A stretch of 64,000 bases of DNA, taken from the NCBI GenBank assembly GCA_015179045.1, contig WHUZ01000019.1, forward strand, positions 558,001 to 622,000. Reading direction: 5' to 3'. Positions 47,936 to 58,614 of this stretch are shown here, one piece after another (the stretch's first letter is position 1; each line of letters starts with the position of its first letter). A program made the position numbers and the translations under genes. This stretch comes from Kalaharituber pfeilii (Eukaryota > Ascomycota > Pezizomycetes > Pezizales > Pezizaceae). The notes below the pieces were generated by a model that did no database searches, was not told the DNA's origin, and was given only the letters and a program-made list of their open reading frames with translations.

Positions 47936-50096
47936 ATGAGCATGGCGCTATCACACCCCCCCGAAAGCCCCCCCGATTTTATCAATGATGTGTGTGTGTT
48001 CGAGGCGCATTCAGGTATGTTATTGTTCCTTCTGCCAGCTGCTGTGGTGGCATGGTTAGGAAAGCAGAACTAATGATATTGGTTGTGAGCAAATAAGGCG
48101 TCGTCTATGAGAATAAAATCTATATCGTTGGGGGGAAGCAGTGGATGCTTTTCGATGACACAGCCATGATATTGACTCTCGCAAGTAAATTTTACTCCTC
48201 CCTTCCCTCCGCTACGATTATCCGTGCGTGCGACTGGAACTAAAAAGTTGCTTACTGTAATACTTGTGCTTGCGCTCGTCCAGGTCAACATATACGAATC
48301 ATAGACTTCACAAGGTCCCTTGACATAACGAATGCGAAGGAGATCATTTCTCTAGTGCGGATACCCTCCGATATACCGCCCGCCAAATATCCTAATGTTT
48401 TCGCGAATGATGGAAAGATTCACTGGTTTGGTGGTCAGGCAATGGTACTAGCGACATGGAAAGACGATGGCACATACCCAGAACAAGACAATAATCGGTC
48501 ATCGCTGGCCAATAAGCTATGGTCATGGAGTATTGAGAAGAACGAGTTTGAACCGGAGGCAAAGTCTGGTCTAGGAAGTCAGACACCAGGGTCAGCAAAC
48601 GTTGCGTACGACGCAGACAATCATATTGGGTGGATCTATGGAGGGGTGGATGTTGACATGGGGGCAAATATAAACGCGACTGGCGTGCATTCAGATTCGG
48701 AAGGGCCTGAGACCCCACTTAAGTCGATGATACGGTATGATATACCGGGGGTCAGGCTGGTGCAGGACCGTACGTCGTCGAATCCAATTGGGAACGTGAA
48801 AGCTGGGTCAATGACGTTTCTGCCAGACTATGGGGAGGAAGGGATATTAATTCTGTTTGGTGGCGTATCGGACAATGCTACGGTGAGTTTTATATTTCCC
48901 AAATTGTTTTAGTTTTTTCTGTTTCATTCTTATTTTCTTTGCAGAATTAGACTTAGTGAGTGTTTGCTGACGAAGCATGGGTTTTGCGCTTGATAACAGA
49001 GGAACATGAATGAAATCAACGTATATGATATCAAAACAAAAACATGGTACACTCAGCAAGCGACCGCTGAAGGTGGCAACTATCCGGAGAGCCGGCAGCA
49101 CTTTTGTTCCGTAACTGCGAGTGCAGCGGACCGAACAAGTCACAACATATTCATATACGGCGGCAGTGCAGACGGCGTGAAGAACTCGTACAAGGACGTG
49201 TGGGTGCTGAGTATACCGGCCTTCCACTGGATATATATTGGGGATGCAATTGAGGGAAAGTCGCGTTTAACGTGTCATTTGCTGCAGGAGAGGTACATGG
49301 TTACATACCGCGGGAGGCAAATTGTGGAAGATGTTAGCTATGTGCCATGTGATATGGACAGAGGGGGGTTGAGAATGTTCGATTTGCAGATTCTCGGGTG
49401 GACGAATAAGTATGTGGTACCGTCTGAGAAACCGGTGTATCAGGTTCCAAAGAAGATTTATTCAATTATCGGCGGAAAGTTAGTATATCCTACTCCTGTT
49501 CAGAATCCCTCTATAATCCTAGTTTTGATATCTCTGTTCGCTGACACCTATACCTCACCATGTACAGCGCGAACGGCGGTGCAAATGAAACTGTTCCACG
49601 CCGCGGCTGGAGCGCTGACGGAATCGAACTGCTCTTTAACAAAAATACTCCGCTCGAACCCGGCACAAGCACCACTAGCAGTCCCAATCCGACCTCCACC
49701 AATCATTCCTCCGACGACTCCGGCCCCTCAACTCCAGTCGGCGCCATTGTCGGCGGGGTTATCGGTGGTCTCGGCGCTATAGCCCTCATCCTACTCGCAA
49801 TCACGTGGCTTAGGCGCAGTAAACCGAAGCGCGACCCAGCTATTGCACTACAACAGCAGCAAGACCAGCAAGCGGCGCGGTCCCCACTGGTGGGGCAGCA
49901 AATGGGCACGGAGTACCAGCATCAGGGTTGGTATGCACAAACGCAACCAGTGTATGGATATAAACCTCCAGATCAAGGGCCGTATTATTACCCACAGGTA
50001 CAGCAACAGTCCCCGTCGGAGTTGGCAGTGGACAGGCCGCCGGCGGAGTTACCGCCTGCAGGGAACATGTATGGGGTGTATGGAGGGCACCGATAA
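47936..50096 (+). CDS. Kelch-repeat protein with single TM helix, five exons
   Basis: Exons 47936-48014, 48098-48184, 48284-48882, 49000-49478 and 49568-50096 (donors GTATGT, GTAAAT, GTGAGT and GTTAGT after exons 1, 2, 3 and 4) join in frame to 590 aa. Kelch blades are seen as GVVYENKIYIVGGKQWM, KIHWFGGQAMV, HIGWIYGGVDV, EGILILFGGVS and HNIFIYGGSADG, each followed by a Trp/Tyr-containing strand. A Ser/Thr/Pro stalk leads to one TM helix (VGAIVGGVIGGLGAIALILLAITWLRR) and a Gln/Pro/Tyr-rich cytosolic tail ending YGVYGGHR. This is the plan of fungal kelch/galactose-oxidase-like surface proteins. Such proteins normally have a signal peptide; none is coded by the proposed exon 1 (MSMALSHPPESPPDFIND), so a missing upstream exon or a different start is likely. 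The five splice junctions are well supported, the start is not. Confidence 0.75.
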
Positions 50097-53000
50097 TGCA
50101 AAAGGGGTGGTGGTGATGAGGACGGAATAGACAAGGATTGAAGAGGGATACACATATGCATGGAATGGGGATACGGAATGGGGAAATATAGAGTAACGCA
50201 GGGGTCGCAATCAATGGATCCTTTACGCGGTAGAGCTAATGGTCTAAATCTTCATGATGTGTTCTGATACTTTGATACTTTTTCTTTCTGATCTTTTTAA
50301 ATGGGAGTTTTTGTGTGTTTTGCGTTTTTTTGCAAAGTGGGGGCATTGGGATTTTTCTGTTTATTTTTTTCCCCCCTTTCTTCTCCCGCGTGTGATATTA
50401 CTTAATTTTGGTTATGAACTCACGCATCTCCTTTTTTCCCCCCTCGATTTGGCAGGCATAAAGAATGCCATATCAAATTTCTCTTCTCATTGAATCCCGG
50501 TTCGGGTTTTCAGATTACTTGTGTAATTGAGTTTGGGAAAGTTTAGTATACTAGGATACCCTCTAGACTCTTTTATTGCTTCTTTTTTTCTTTTCTTTTT
50601 CTTGGGGGGGAGGGGGGGGTGCCATATCGAAGCAAATAGTTGGCAAGGCCTTCTGCCTAAGACTTGCGGTGCATGGCGGTGGGGCGGGGGGGAAATATAT
50701 CGGTTCTGGGAGAACCGTTGGGGATTTTGGGGGATCGAAGAAATTTTGAATGTGCTGACGTTCAAAGATGTGTCATGAGGTATTGATTTCATAGAGGATG
50801 GTTGGACGCCCTTTTTTATAGAGTAAAAAAGACATTACCATCCTGAAACTAATCTTTTTGAAGTTTTGTTTTCTTGGTAGCGAATTGGAGTATGATGGTC
50901 ACATCTCACATATACCAAAGTGACGTAGGTTCAAATTAATTCGGAGATGTGAATCTACCGGGGTGTGATGTCCTGACGTTCAGATACCCTCTTTGCGCGG
51001 TAAAAGTACTGACCATGAAATATCATGAGCGGGCAAGTTATATTAAAGTATGTTTATGACGATTGACATGGAGATGGAAATGGAAATAACCTTTGAAAAA
51101 TGGGTATTGGGATGGTCATGGTAAGGAGTGGAGAGGTGTCACGTGAGGGATGATAGTAGTTAACTGTTGGAAAAGAATATTTATAGAGCTACATTTCCGA
51201 ACGGGCCGGCCATTGGGGATTAGTTGTCATTGTAATAAGAAAGGACAGTTTTTCAAATTGTCTTGCTAAGGCTAATGTATCTGAGAACTGCTCGGAAACC
51301 CAAACATGTGATCAATTAAAGGAAGCTGGAAGCATATCAGAAAGTGTTGGTTGTGCCTGCCGTGTTCAATATAATTTAACTGTTCTTCTTCAACTCGAGA
51401 AACCATGTCGACAACATACTCGCAGGTGAGGCGCCCCAATTGCGAAACAGAGGCTCGGTAAGTAAGTGGTGCCAGTAGTATGGACAGTACAGTACCGGTC
51501 CTCGTGTGTGTGAACGTCACCTCTTTCGATTGCTTCTTCAAGTCCCCACAAGGATATCTGCCATGCGGGCCACCGACCCAGTAACATCCCTTTATATTGC
51601 CTCAGTTGGATCTACTCGAATTCATGTATTCTCTATTTCCGAACTGGTAGGGGGGTTAGTATGGTTTGGGCATTGCGGGCCGTGATGATCTGAGTTTTGC
51701 GGCTTGTTCTTTGAATTTCTGCTGTGCCTCGATTTGATAGATGTTCAAGAAAGTTCAACATATCTATTCACTTCGACAAAACAAAATGAAAGTGCTAGCG
51801 AGTCAACGTTCAGGGCGGAACTAAAATTGAGACACTCTTCCGCTCTCACATGTTGAACGACCGAGTTGACGAAACCGTGGCTCACTTAACAGTCGGTATC
51901 GGTATGCGATTTTTGTATGGTTTCGCATTTTCACGATGCCATGTTAGATCACCATAGGGAAAGGGAAGAACATATTGCAGTGATTCCTGTTTATTGTCCC
52001 TTTCTTAGCGGCAACGAGAGCGTCGCCGGAAGGAGAGGAGTCAGAAGCGGTAGAAAGGCCGGGAAGACGAGTTCGGATATCACCATAGATGAGGCCCTCC
52101 TTGTTTAAAGATTGTCAACAATATTCGCTATAAAGAAGGAAGAGTATGGAGAAGAAGATGGGCCTTTGATTCAAGATCCATGACGACAAGTTTCAGCGCT
52201 TTCAGATAGGGTTTCGTGTTGGAGGTTCCTCCAACGTTTAACCCTTATCAGCAAAAGATGGTTCCACTGAGCTTTGAATGCTTGGATGTGAAAATCAATT
52301 GTTGAACATTCACCAGATGTCCTTCGGCGAGGATAAGAGTGTGATGAAAGGAGGTTCGCCTAGGATGTGAGTAAGGAAGTACAAGGTCCCATAGTTTGAA
52401 GGGCCTGCGCTAGCATTGCTAGGTGCTGGGTCTATTTTCTCGTCTTGATAAGGTATATCAACGCACAAGCGTACAAATTTCTTAATGCCTCCATCACTTC
52501 AGTGTGTTGATATATGCATTCCGAAATTGTGTAGTCACTAGACGATTCAGCCTTACAGGGCTTGGTTCTCTCTTCGACATCGGGTAGGGTACGGTTCGTA
52601 CGGTGCTGAGACTATGTTCGCACCCTTTGCAGTGAGCTCCAAAGCTCCATAGCTTTCCCAGCCGTTCTTGGGCTAAGATGGAGGAAGGGTGAGGAGGATC
52701 GTGATCGGGCAACTGAGGAGCAACTTGGGAATCCATCTTGACGTCCCAATCAGTTGCACTAATGGAGGCTAATAATGATCTCAATGGTCCATTTCTTAAC
52801 ACAAGAGCAAAACTGGGGCCTCCTTTCTCTGACAGTGCTTCTCCAACAACCAAATGCAACCCACTTCCTCCATCTAATCAATTTCAGCATTTTGCTGAAA
52901 TATAGACTAACCTGAACACAATAGGTAGAACCTCATTGAGGAAGTATTGCTCCAATCCACAACCTCAAGATCTAGCTGGATGCTCATGTTGAATGTGCAT

Positions 53001-53397
53001 ACCTTCTCCTTTGTACTAGCCTTTGTACACAACATCAGTTCGTATTGTCCTCAACGGCTAACCCCTACCTGGACCCTTTTGCTATCTCTTTTGCCCGCTT
53101 CCTCATTTTACCAGCCTTTTCCCCGATTTTCTTGGCTGTAATATCATGGGGACCTTGGTAGGCTAAATGATAAGTCTAGTTCCATCGGTCCACCCCTACC
53201 TGCCCCCCCACCTCGGCTTTTCCAGGGTAACTGTCGATCGCTTATCTTTGATCTGCAAGGTGTGATGGTGAGGATATATCGCGTGTTTCAGATTCATGTT
53301 GATTAGTTCATTGTTGAGCTTCGGCGTTGTACCTATGACGAAACGAAGAGACGAGTTTCTAACGACTGGGTATAACCACCTCTATACTAGCAGATAT

Positions 53398-53487
53398 AGA
53401 GGTAGTCGGTGCAGAGGTTGCGAACGCAGAGGTTGTAAATGTAGAGGTTGCGGATACAGAGGTTGCAAGCGGCAGGGTTGCAGGTGC
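53398..53487. repeat. 15-bp minisatellite, six units
   Basis: Six units of 15 bases with consensus AGAGGTTGCRRAYRC. The period is a multiple of three, so the + strand reads as a Cys/Arg/Gly-rich peptide, but no gene context supports translation. It is followed by a (GGAGAT)n run. Confidence 0.85.
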
Positions 53488-53787
53488 AGAAGACATAGAT
53501 CATGATACAGATGGAGATGGAGATGGAGATGGGGAGGATGGAGAAGATTGCTTTGGCGGACTCATTTTGCAACAGCTGAGAGTGGGATTAGGGAAGATGC
53601 AGTGGCATGAAGTTGAGTGAAGTTGCGTGCAGCAGTAGCCTTTTCAACACTTCCAATCAACCGAGGCCCCGTAGCCTCATTAAAACTCTTGATGCCTGAG
53701 GCTCGATTTCTTGTAATCACGGTACTGAGACTTCTGCGGAAAATCTTCAGCATTCGTCTATATATGACCAAGACGTATTTGGACTTT

Positions 53788-54540
53788 TCATAACATTTTC
53801 TTTGTGCCTGATCCTCCCGTTGACAGTAAAGTCGATAGATGAAAGCGGAAAATGGGAAAAAAGTAGCTTTTGCACGCCCTCACTAAAGTTAGGGGGCTTG
53901 CTGTTGAAAAAATCTTGCAAAAAGACTTTTTTCCAGATTTTTTTGCTGAAAGTAGTTTTTCCTGCGCGGCTTGCCAGCGGGGTTCATCCCAGACATGCTG
54001 AATCCGACCTGTTCTCTGTAACCACAATGATAACTTCTTCCGATCCTCTCTCATGAGTGGTATAGCTGTAGCCTTTGGCCTGTCTCTATCGATCACACTT
54101 AAAAAAGGTTTCCACTCCTCTTCCTTTCCTCCTCCTTCCTCTTGGCTGCATCCTTCTCTTCAATGAATGTAACTCCAAGCTTTACCACCATGCTTGCAAG
54201 ACTTTCCTCTACACTCTTGAGCCTTTGACTGACCGCACTTGTCTCCCTCGCTCGCATGTTGTCCCTTCCTTTTCTCCACCAGGTTTCACACTCTTGGAGG
54301 TCCTATACCCTACCTTGAGCCCCCGTCCTCCCTAAGCTCATCCTCGATTTCCCTCCATCTCTTACTGTCGGCTTCTTGAATATCTCGATTAGCTCCCTGA
54401 GATGCGCCGAAGCCTCTCCTGCAGCTGAGGCACTCTCTCCATGCTCCTGTACCAATGTTAGTACCCTTACGTCTCTCCCAGGCGGCAGCCGAAACGGTCG
54501 TTCACTCAGGGGACAATAGACATCTGGGAAAGTGCACCAA
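53788..54540 (-). pseudogene. Decayed coding-like relic, unknown family
   Basis: Read on the minus strand, 54540 to about 54110 gives coding-like sequence (RELIEIFKKPTVRDGG, then RARETSAVSQRLKSVEESLASMVVKLG and a Lys/Glu-rich helix), broken by at least one in-frame stop. After a frame change near 54100 it continues as DRPKATAIPLMREDRKKLSLWLQRTGRI to 53788. This composition (charged helices and coiled coil) differs from the biased frames nearby. I do not recognise the family. It could be a pseudogene or the remains of a transposon gene. Confidence 0.35.
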
Positions 54541-57441
54541 GGAGGAGTAAATCGAGCTCATCTATGTTCTTATTAGCAAATTGTGCCCGCCGCTTGGTCT
54601 GGCAGCTGTGCAAGAAGATCAACAGACACTCACAATCCTAAGGATAGCTCCTCGCGGCCGTCCGAAATCTGTCCGTGTATTAGCTAGAACCACTACCCAA
54701 ACACATTTTGAATGTCTGAAAACCAACAACTATCCCAGTCTCTACAGACTGCAGTCCATTCAAGATACTCCTATCAAACCCAGAAGTCCATTCCACACCC
54801 ATCGCAGATGGTATCAGAAACAAATACAGCATTCGCAGATTCGGCTTCTGCTACCATGATAATGGGTCATTCTTCACTAGGTCCGCAAAACGCTGGATAT
54901 TTCCTCCAGCTGCTGGAGCCATTGTGGTATCGAGGCCACGATCAATAGAGAAGTAATGTCGTCGTAGCCGTAGGTTATCCGAGTTTGTATGGGTCCGTTG
55001 AGTTCCAAAACAATGTAATACAGCTCGTGACAAACTTGTGTTGCAATGAGAAACTGGTCAATGAGCTCATAACCTGAGGCACCTCCACGGATGTGGTCGA
55101 CAGGGCAGCTTTATACCGCGAGTGTCATCCTTGAACTAGACGAGCTGATCATGATGCTCGCCTGAGATTCAACTATATCTTGCTTCACCACACTCTCAGC
55201 TCGTTATCATAGACAAGGATTGGCGATTATTTGAGCGCGGGGTGCATATATTGATTATCGCTCAATTATCGATCGACGTCAGTATCAACGTGCAATTGAT
55301 TCTCTAGCTTTGTATTTGGTTATATGCAACCTGTGCTCACTGGAGGTACAGAGCACTGTCCCGTACGGAGGTTACCAGGGTGAGCTCTACCTGGCAAAAT
55401 AACACACTTATACGTGCCTGCATTTAGATGTTGCAAAGGATGATCTATTTGTCGTCTCGTGGTTATCGGGCAATGTATTCCATTCCTTCGGTAATTTAAC
55501 CGAAAGTTATCGACAAGAAAAATCTCAGTTGACTGAATCATGTACTGCGGTCTGTCTCCCACGAGATCGTACAACCTCTCTCGCTCCCAAGGTGTTGACA
55601 TTGAGGTCGTCACGCCATCTTTGCAATAAGCACGGCTTGTATCATCCAAGCTCTGGCTCAATATCTTCCAGTAGCCATTTGTAGCGTTTCCTTTTTCAAC
55701 ATACCGTAACTTGTGATTAAGGTTTCTCCTGCCTCGGCCGCTAGTTCTTCGCTCAACACCGAGAAACCCGTTTTTAAGCTCCTAAGATGTCCAGTAACGA
55801 TGGTGAACAACATGCCGGCACCAGAAGTCTACGCGATTCCCCTAGTGAGAATATCTTTAGTAACGGGACCCCACATTATCATCCTTGTCAGCTGCAGACA
55901 CTAGCAAGAATTCGAATGATGAAGTAGATGAGATCAACATGTTGCATGTATCCGCATTGGCATTGCAGTTGATCATGCATGTCAAATTATGACTAAGCCT
56001 AACTCATGATTAGCAGCTTGTGTTATCCTTTATGGCATGCTGTGTTTGCCAGAGGTCATGTAGTTAGTAATTAGACGTCTCGTGATGAGGGGGATTTGTT
56101 CGCTCACCAGGATTTCATGATCCCACTGAAAACACATGCGCAAACATACTTAATGGCCGCACCGAAGTACACATGTAACAGGTGAGTTCAGTCAGTCCTT
56201 CGTTAATGCATAACCCTCGTACATGGGCGGCCCAGATTCGGATGAGCCTGGCGAGCCATATGGTAGCTGCCCTGCAGGCAATACCGTGTTCTGGCCACTA
56301 TTAAAGTCATATATCGATCCACTATCCAGGTGCAAGTACCCTGGCCGTGCAATAAAAGCATATATTATTAACGAAGCTCGGTCAACGAACCATATAAGAG
56401 TTTTGCAAGACGGTGTCTGGTGCGCCCGTAAAGAGCCTCCTATCAGTGTGTTCTTGCTGTAAGCACTCGAGCACATGGGACGTATAAACTGCATTAGCCG
56501 CAGACAGCTGTATATGATACCAAGCCTAGTCTCATGCCAAGACCCCTCACCTGCTGACGCCGAGTGCTAGAGAAGAACTGAGGTTCTTCCGAGGTACTTC
56601 AGGGGAACGCGCTATTACCCTGACATCTGCAATGGCGTAATATGCTCTATCAACATCCGAATGATCACGAAATGGCCTTCACGACGTATCAATCTGTGGA
56701 TCAACTCAACAAAGTACTCAGTATGACTAGCAGGTGGCTAGGCTAACATCTAATTCAGAGACGTACGCGATTCGACCGGGCAATGCTCACCTCCCTGCTC
56801 CTCTAATTTACCCTTTTTCTCTCCTCTCTTTCTCCTTAGCCACTCGACGAAATGTTTTATATCTTCTCTATCCCCCCCCCCCCACCCCCACCACCTCCGT
56901 CCGCACATTAAAAGGTGGTATACTACTAATACGTATTGTTATGTAGGTTCTTATTTCAAACCTTAACGCCCACCTCCATGGTCAATTTGCAACAAGCTAT
57001 TATTTATCGAGTCTATACATTTAAGATTTGAGCTCAGCGGGCAAATATTCTTATTACTACCCTATGTTACATTGTTCGCAGATGTATGCATGCAAATTGA
57101 GCAACTAAGTACCGCATCCATATTCAATTTGTCAACTAGAAACGCCACCAATTGATATTAAAGGTGTTCATCTGGTTTCCAAGTTGTAGTATATCACCCT
57201 GCTGCTGCCTAAGGTTTTCATTCGTTCACGATACGGAATTTCGAGCCTCCGAGCTCAAATAAGAATGCATACCAAAGCCCCAGGAGCAGATTGACTCCTG
57301 ATATATCAAGGATAGTAGCATCTGCTGACCTCCCCTGTTACCCCCATTATCTTTCACACAACTTGATTCCTTATCTGGGTCAGCCCGCAGCTCAGCCACA
57401 CTCTTGACTACACCGTAGTTTTTGGATATTCAGATTTCCTC

Positions 57442-57813
57442 TCACAATTTACTCTCCCCTTCATCTCCATTGCCCCCTGGGGAGCTATCACCCCGTCCTC
57501 TTAGTACATATCCATAAGCTGCAGGATTCCATCCAGCATCTCCTCCTCCTTGTCCACCAAATCCACTCCCTCTCGATTTCCTCAACCGTTCAGTGAAAAA
57601 GACTGGGTGTCTTGTTGAGGGGTCATAGGGTTGCGTTTGAGGTGTACTTGGTACGGGGGAGTTGACGAGGCTACGGGCGTGGATAAGTGGTGGTGTCACA
57701 GTAGATTGGGGCCTATGTTTGTTGAAGGGTGTGTTTGTAGGTGTGTGAAGTGTGAATGGAGTTGGAGTAGGCTGGATTTGAGGGCGGCGGTGTGATTGGA
57801 GAGTAGGAAGCAT
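57442..57813 (-). CDS. Small hypothetical protein, 123 aa (doubtful)
   Basis: An intronless frame starting MLPTLQSHRRPQIQ, with a Pro/Thr-rich basic N-terminal half and a Gly-rich C-terminus (GGQGGGDAGWNPAAYGYVLRG). The N-terminus is rich in Arg, Ser and Thr and free of acidic residues until the middle, so a mitochondrial presequence is conceivable. I recognise no family. It is kept because its composition is unlike the surrounding AT-rich DNA. Confidence 0.35.
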   Translation of the reverse strand: MLPTLQSHRRPQIQPTPTPFTLHTPTNTPFNKHRPQSTVTPPLIHARSLVNSPVPSTPQTQPYDPSTRHPVFFTERLRKSRGSGFGGQGGGDAGWNPAAYGYVLRGRGDSSPGGNGDEGESKL

Positions 57814-57873
57814 TGTTAAAGTGCGCGGGATGAAGGACAGCCTAGATCCAGGGGAGGCGCTCGAAGTTGCGCG

Positions 57874-58332
57874 TTAGAGGTGTTCTATTGTCACGACCAG
57901 CTGTGAAACTTGGTAGAATTCCTTTGATGTCGCCACCGAGCTGAGATGCGCTGTTATGTCTGAACAAGTTGAACTTTCAGTATTCCTCCTATTGTCCACA
58001 ATGAGAAAGGGGAGGTGGATCAGATCTGGGGACGTCGTTGCCAATTTCGCGGGTTGTGTTGTGTGTGATGTGGTAATCAGATGGTGCCCTCTCCTGCCAT
58101 GACTTAGTCTAACCTCGGCATGCCGTGGTCTCGTAAGCGGGCAACGCTCTTGCTCGCACTCGATCACACAGCGATTGCAAACCCCTGCTTCCAGCCTGTC
58201 GCTAAAGTATTCTAAACCAGACTCTACAGCACTCTGCCGGTTTCCGCTGTGCAATATAGCCTCGATGTTTACCCAGAAGATCTTAGCGATCGCAGGTGCT
58301 GAAGCGCGGAATAAATAATTTCCGATGGGCAA
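57874..58332 (-). CDS. Hypothetical protein, 152 aa (doubtful)
   Basis: An intronless frame beginning MPIGNYLFRASAPAIAKIFW, with a Cys cluster (AGVCNRCVIECEQERC). No recognised domain. It ends 61 bases upstream of the start of the 57442-57813 frame on the same strand and diverges from the ABC gene. It may be one gene with that frame through an intron, but I could not place a convincing splice. Confidence 0.25.
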   Translation of the reverse strand: MPIGNYLFRASAPAIAKIFWVNIEAILHSGNRQSAVESGLEYFSDRLEAGVCNRCVIECEQERCPLTRPRHAEVRLSHGRRGHHLITTSHTTQPAKLATTSPDLIHLPFLIVDNRRNTESSTCSDITAHLSSVATSKEFYQVSQLVVTIEHL

Positions 58333-58614
58333 TTGCGTGACAAATGCAGTTGAGTCACAACATCAGTCGGGATTCAAGGAGGGGTTTAATCAAGGGAGAG
58401 CAGATTGAGAGATTGAGGTTAGTTAGAATTGACTGGTGCTATGGGTGCTTCACATTGAGCTAAGCAGTCAATTGCAATTGGGCAAGGAGATTCAGAGCAC
58501 AAGTATTATACGGAATCAGGTAGGAAGGGAGCAAGATCCAAACCTCGGCACATACTTTCTATATACATCCTAGGCACGAGTCTAGCTATATATCATATAC
58601 TCTTATACCCATTT

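Larger units (their letters stand above)
50097..57441. other. Long gene-free interval
   Basis: More than 7 kb without a convincing gene. It contains a decayed coding-like stretch on the minus strand (53788-54540), a 15-bp minisatellite (53398-53487), (GGAGAT)n at about 53511-53535, and a C run at about 56873-56888. Elsewhere I see only short frames and AT-rich DNA. Confidence 0.5.

Noticed and set aside
48017..48073. Signal-peptide-like MLLFLLPAAVVAWLG as start of the kelch protein
   Set aside because: No donor downstream joins in phase to the GVVYENKIYIVGG exon, whereas the GTATGT donor at 48015 does.
53398..53505. Cys/Arg-rich peptide read from the minisatellite
   Set aside because: Produced by a 15-bp tandem repeat; no gene structure around it.
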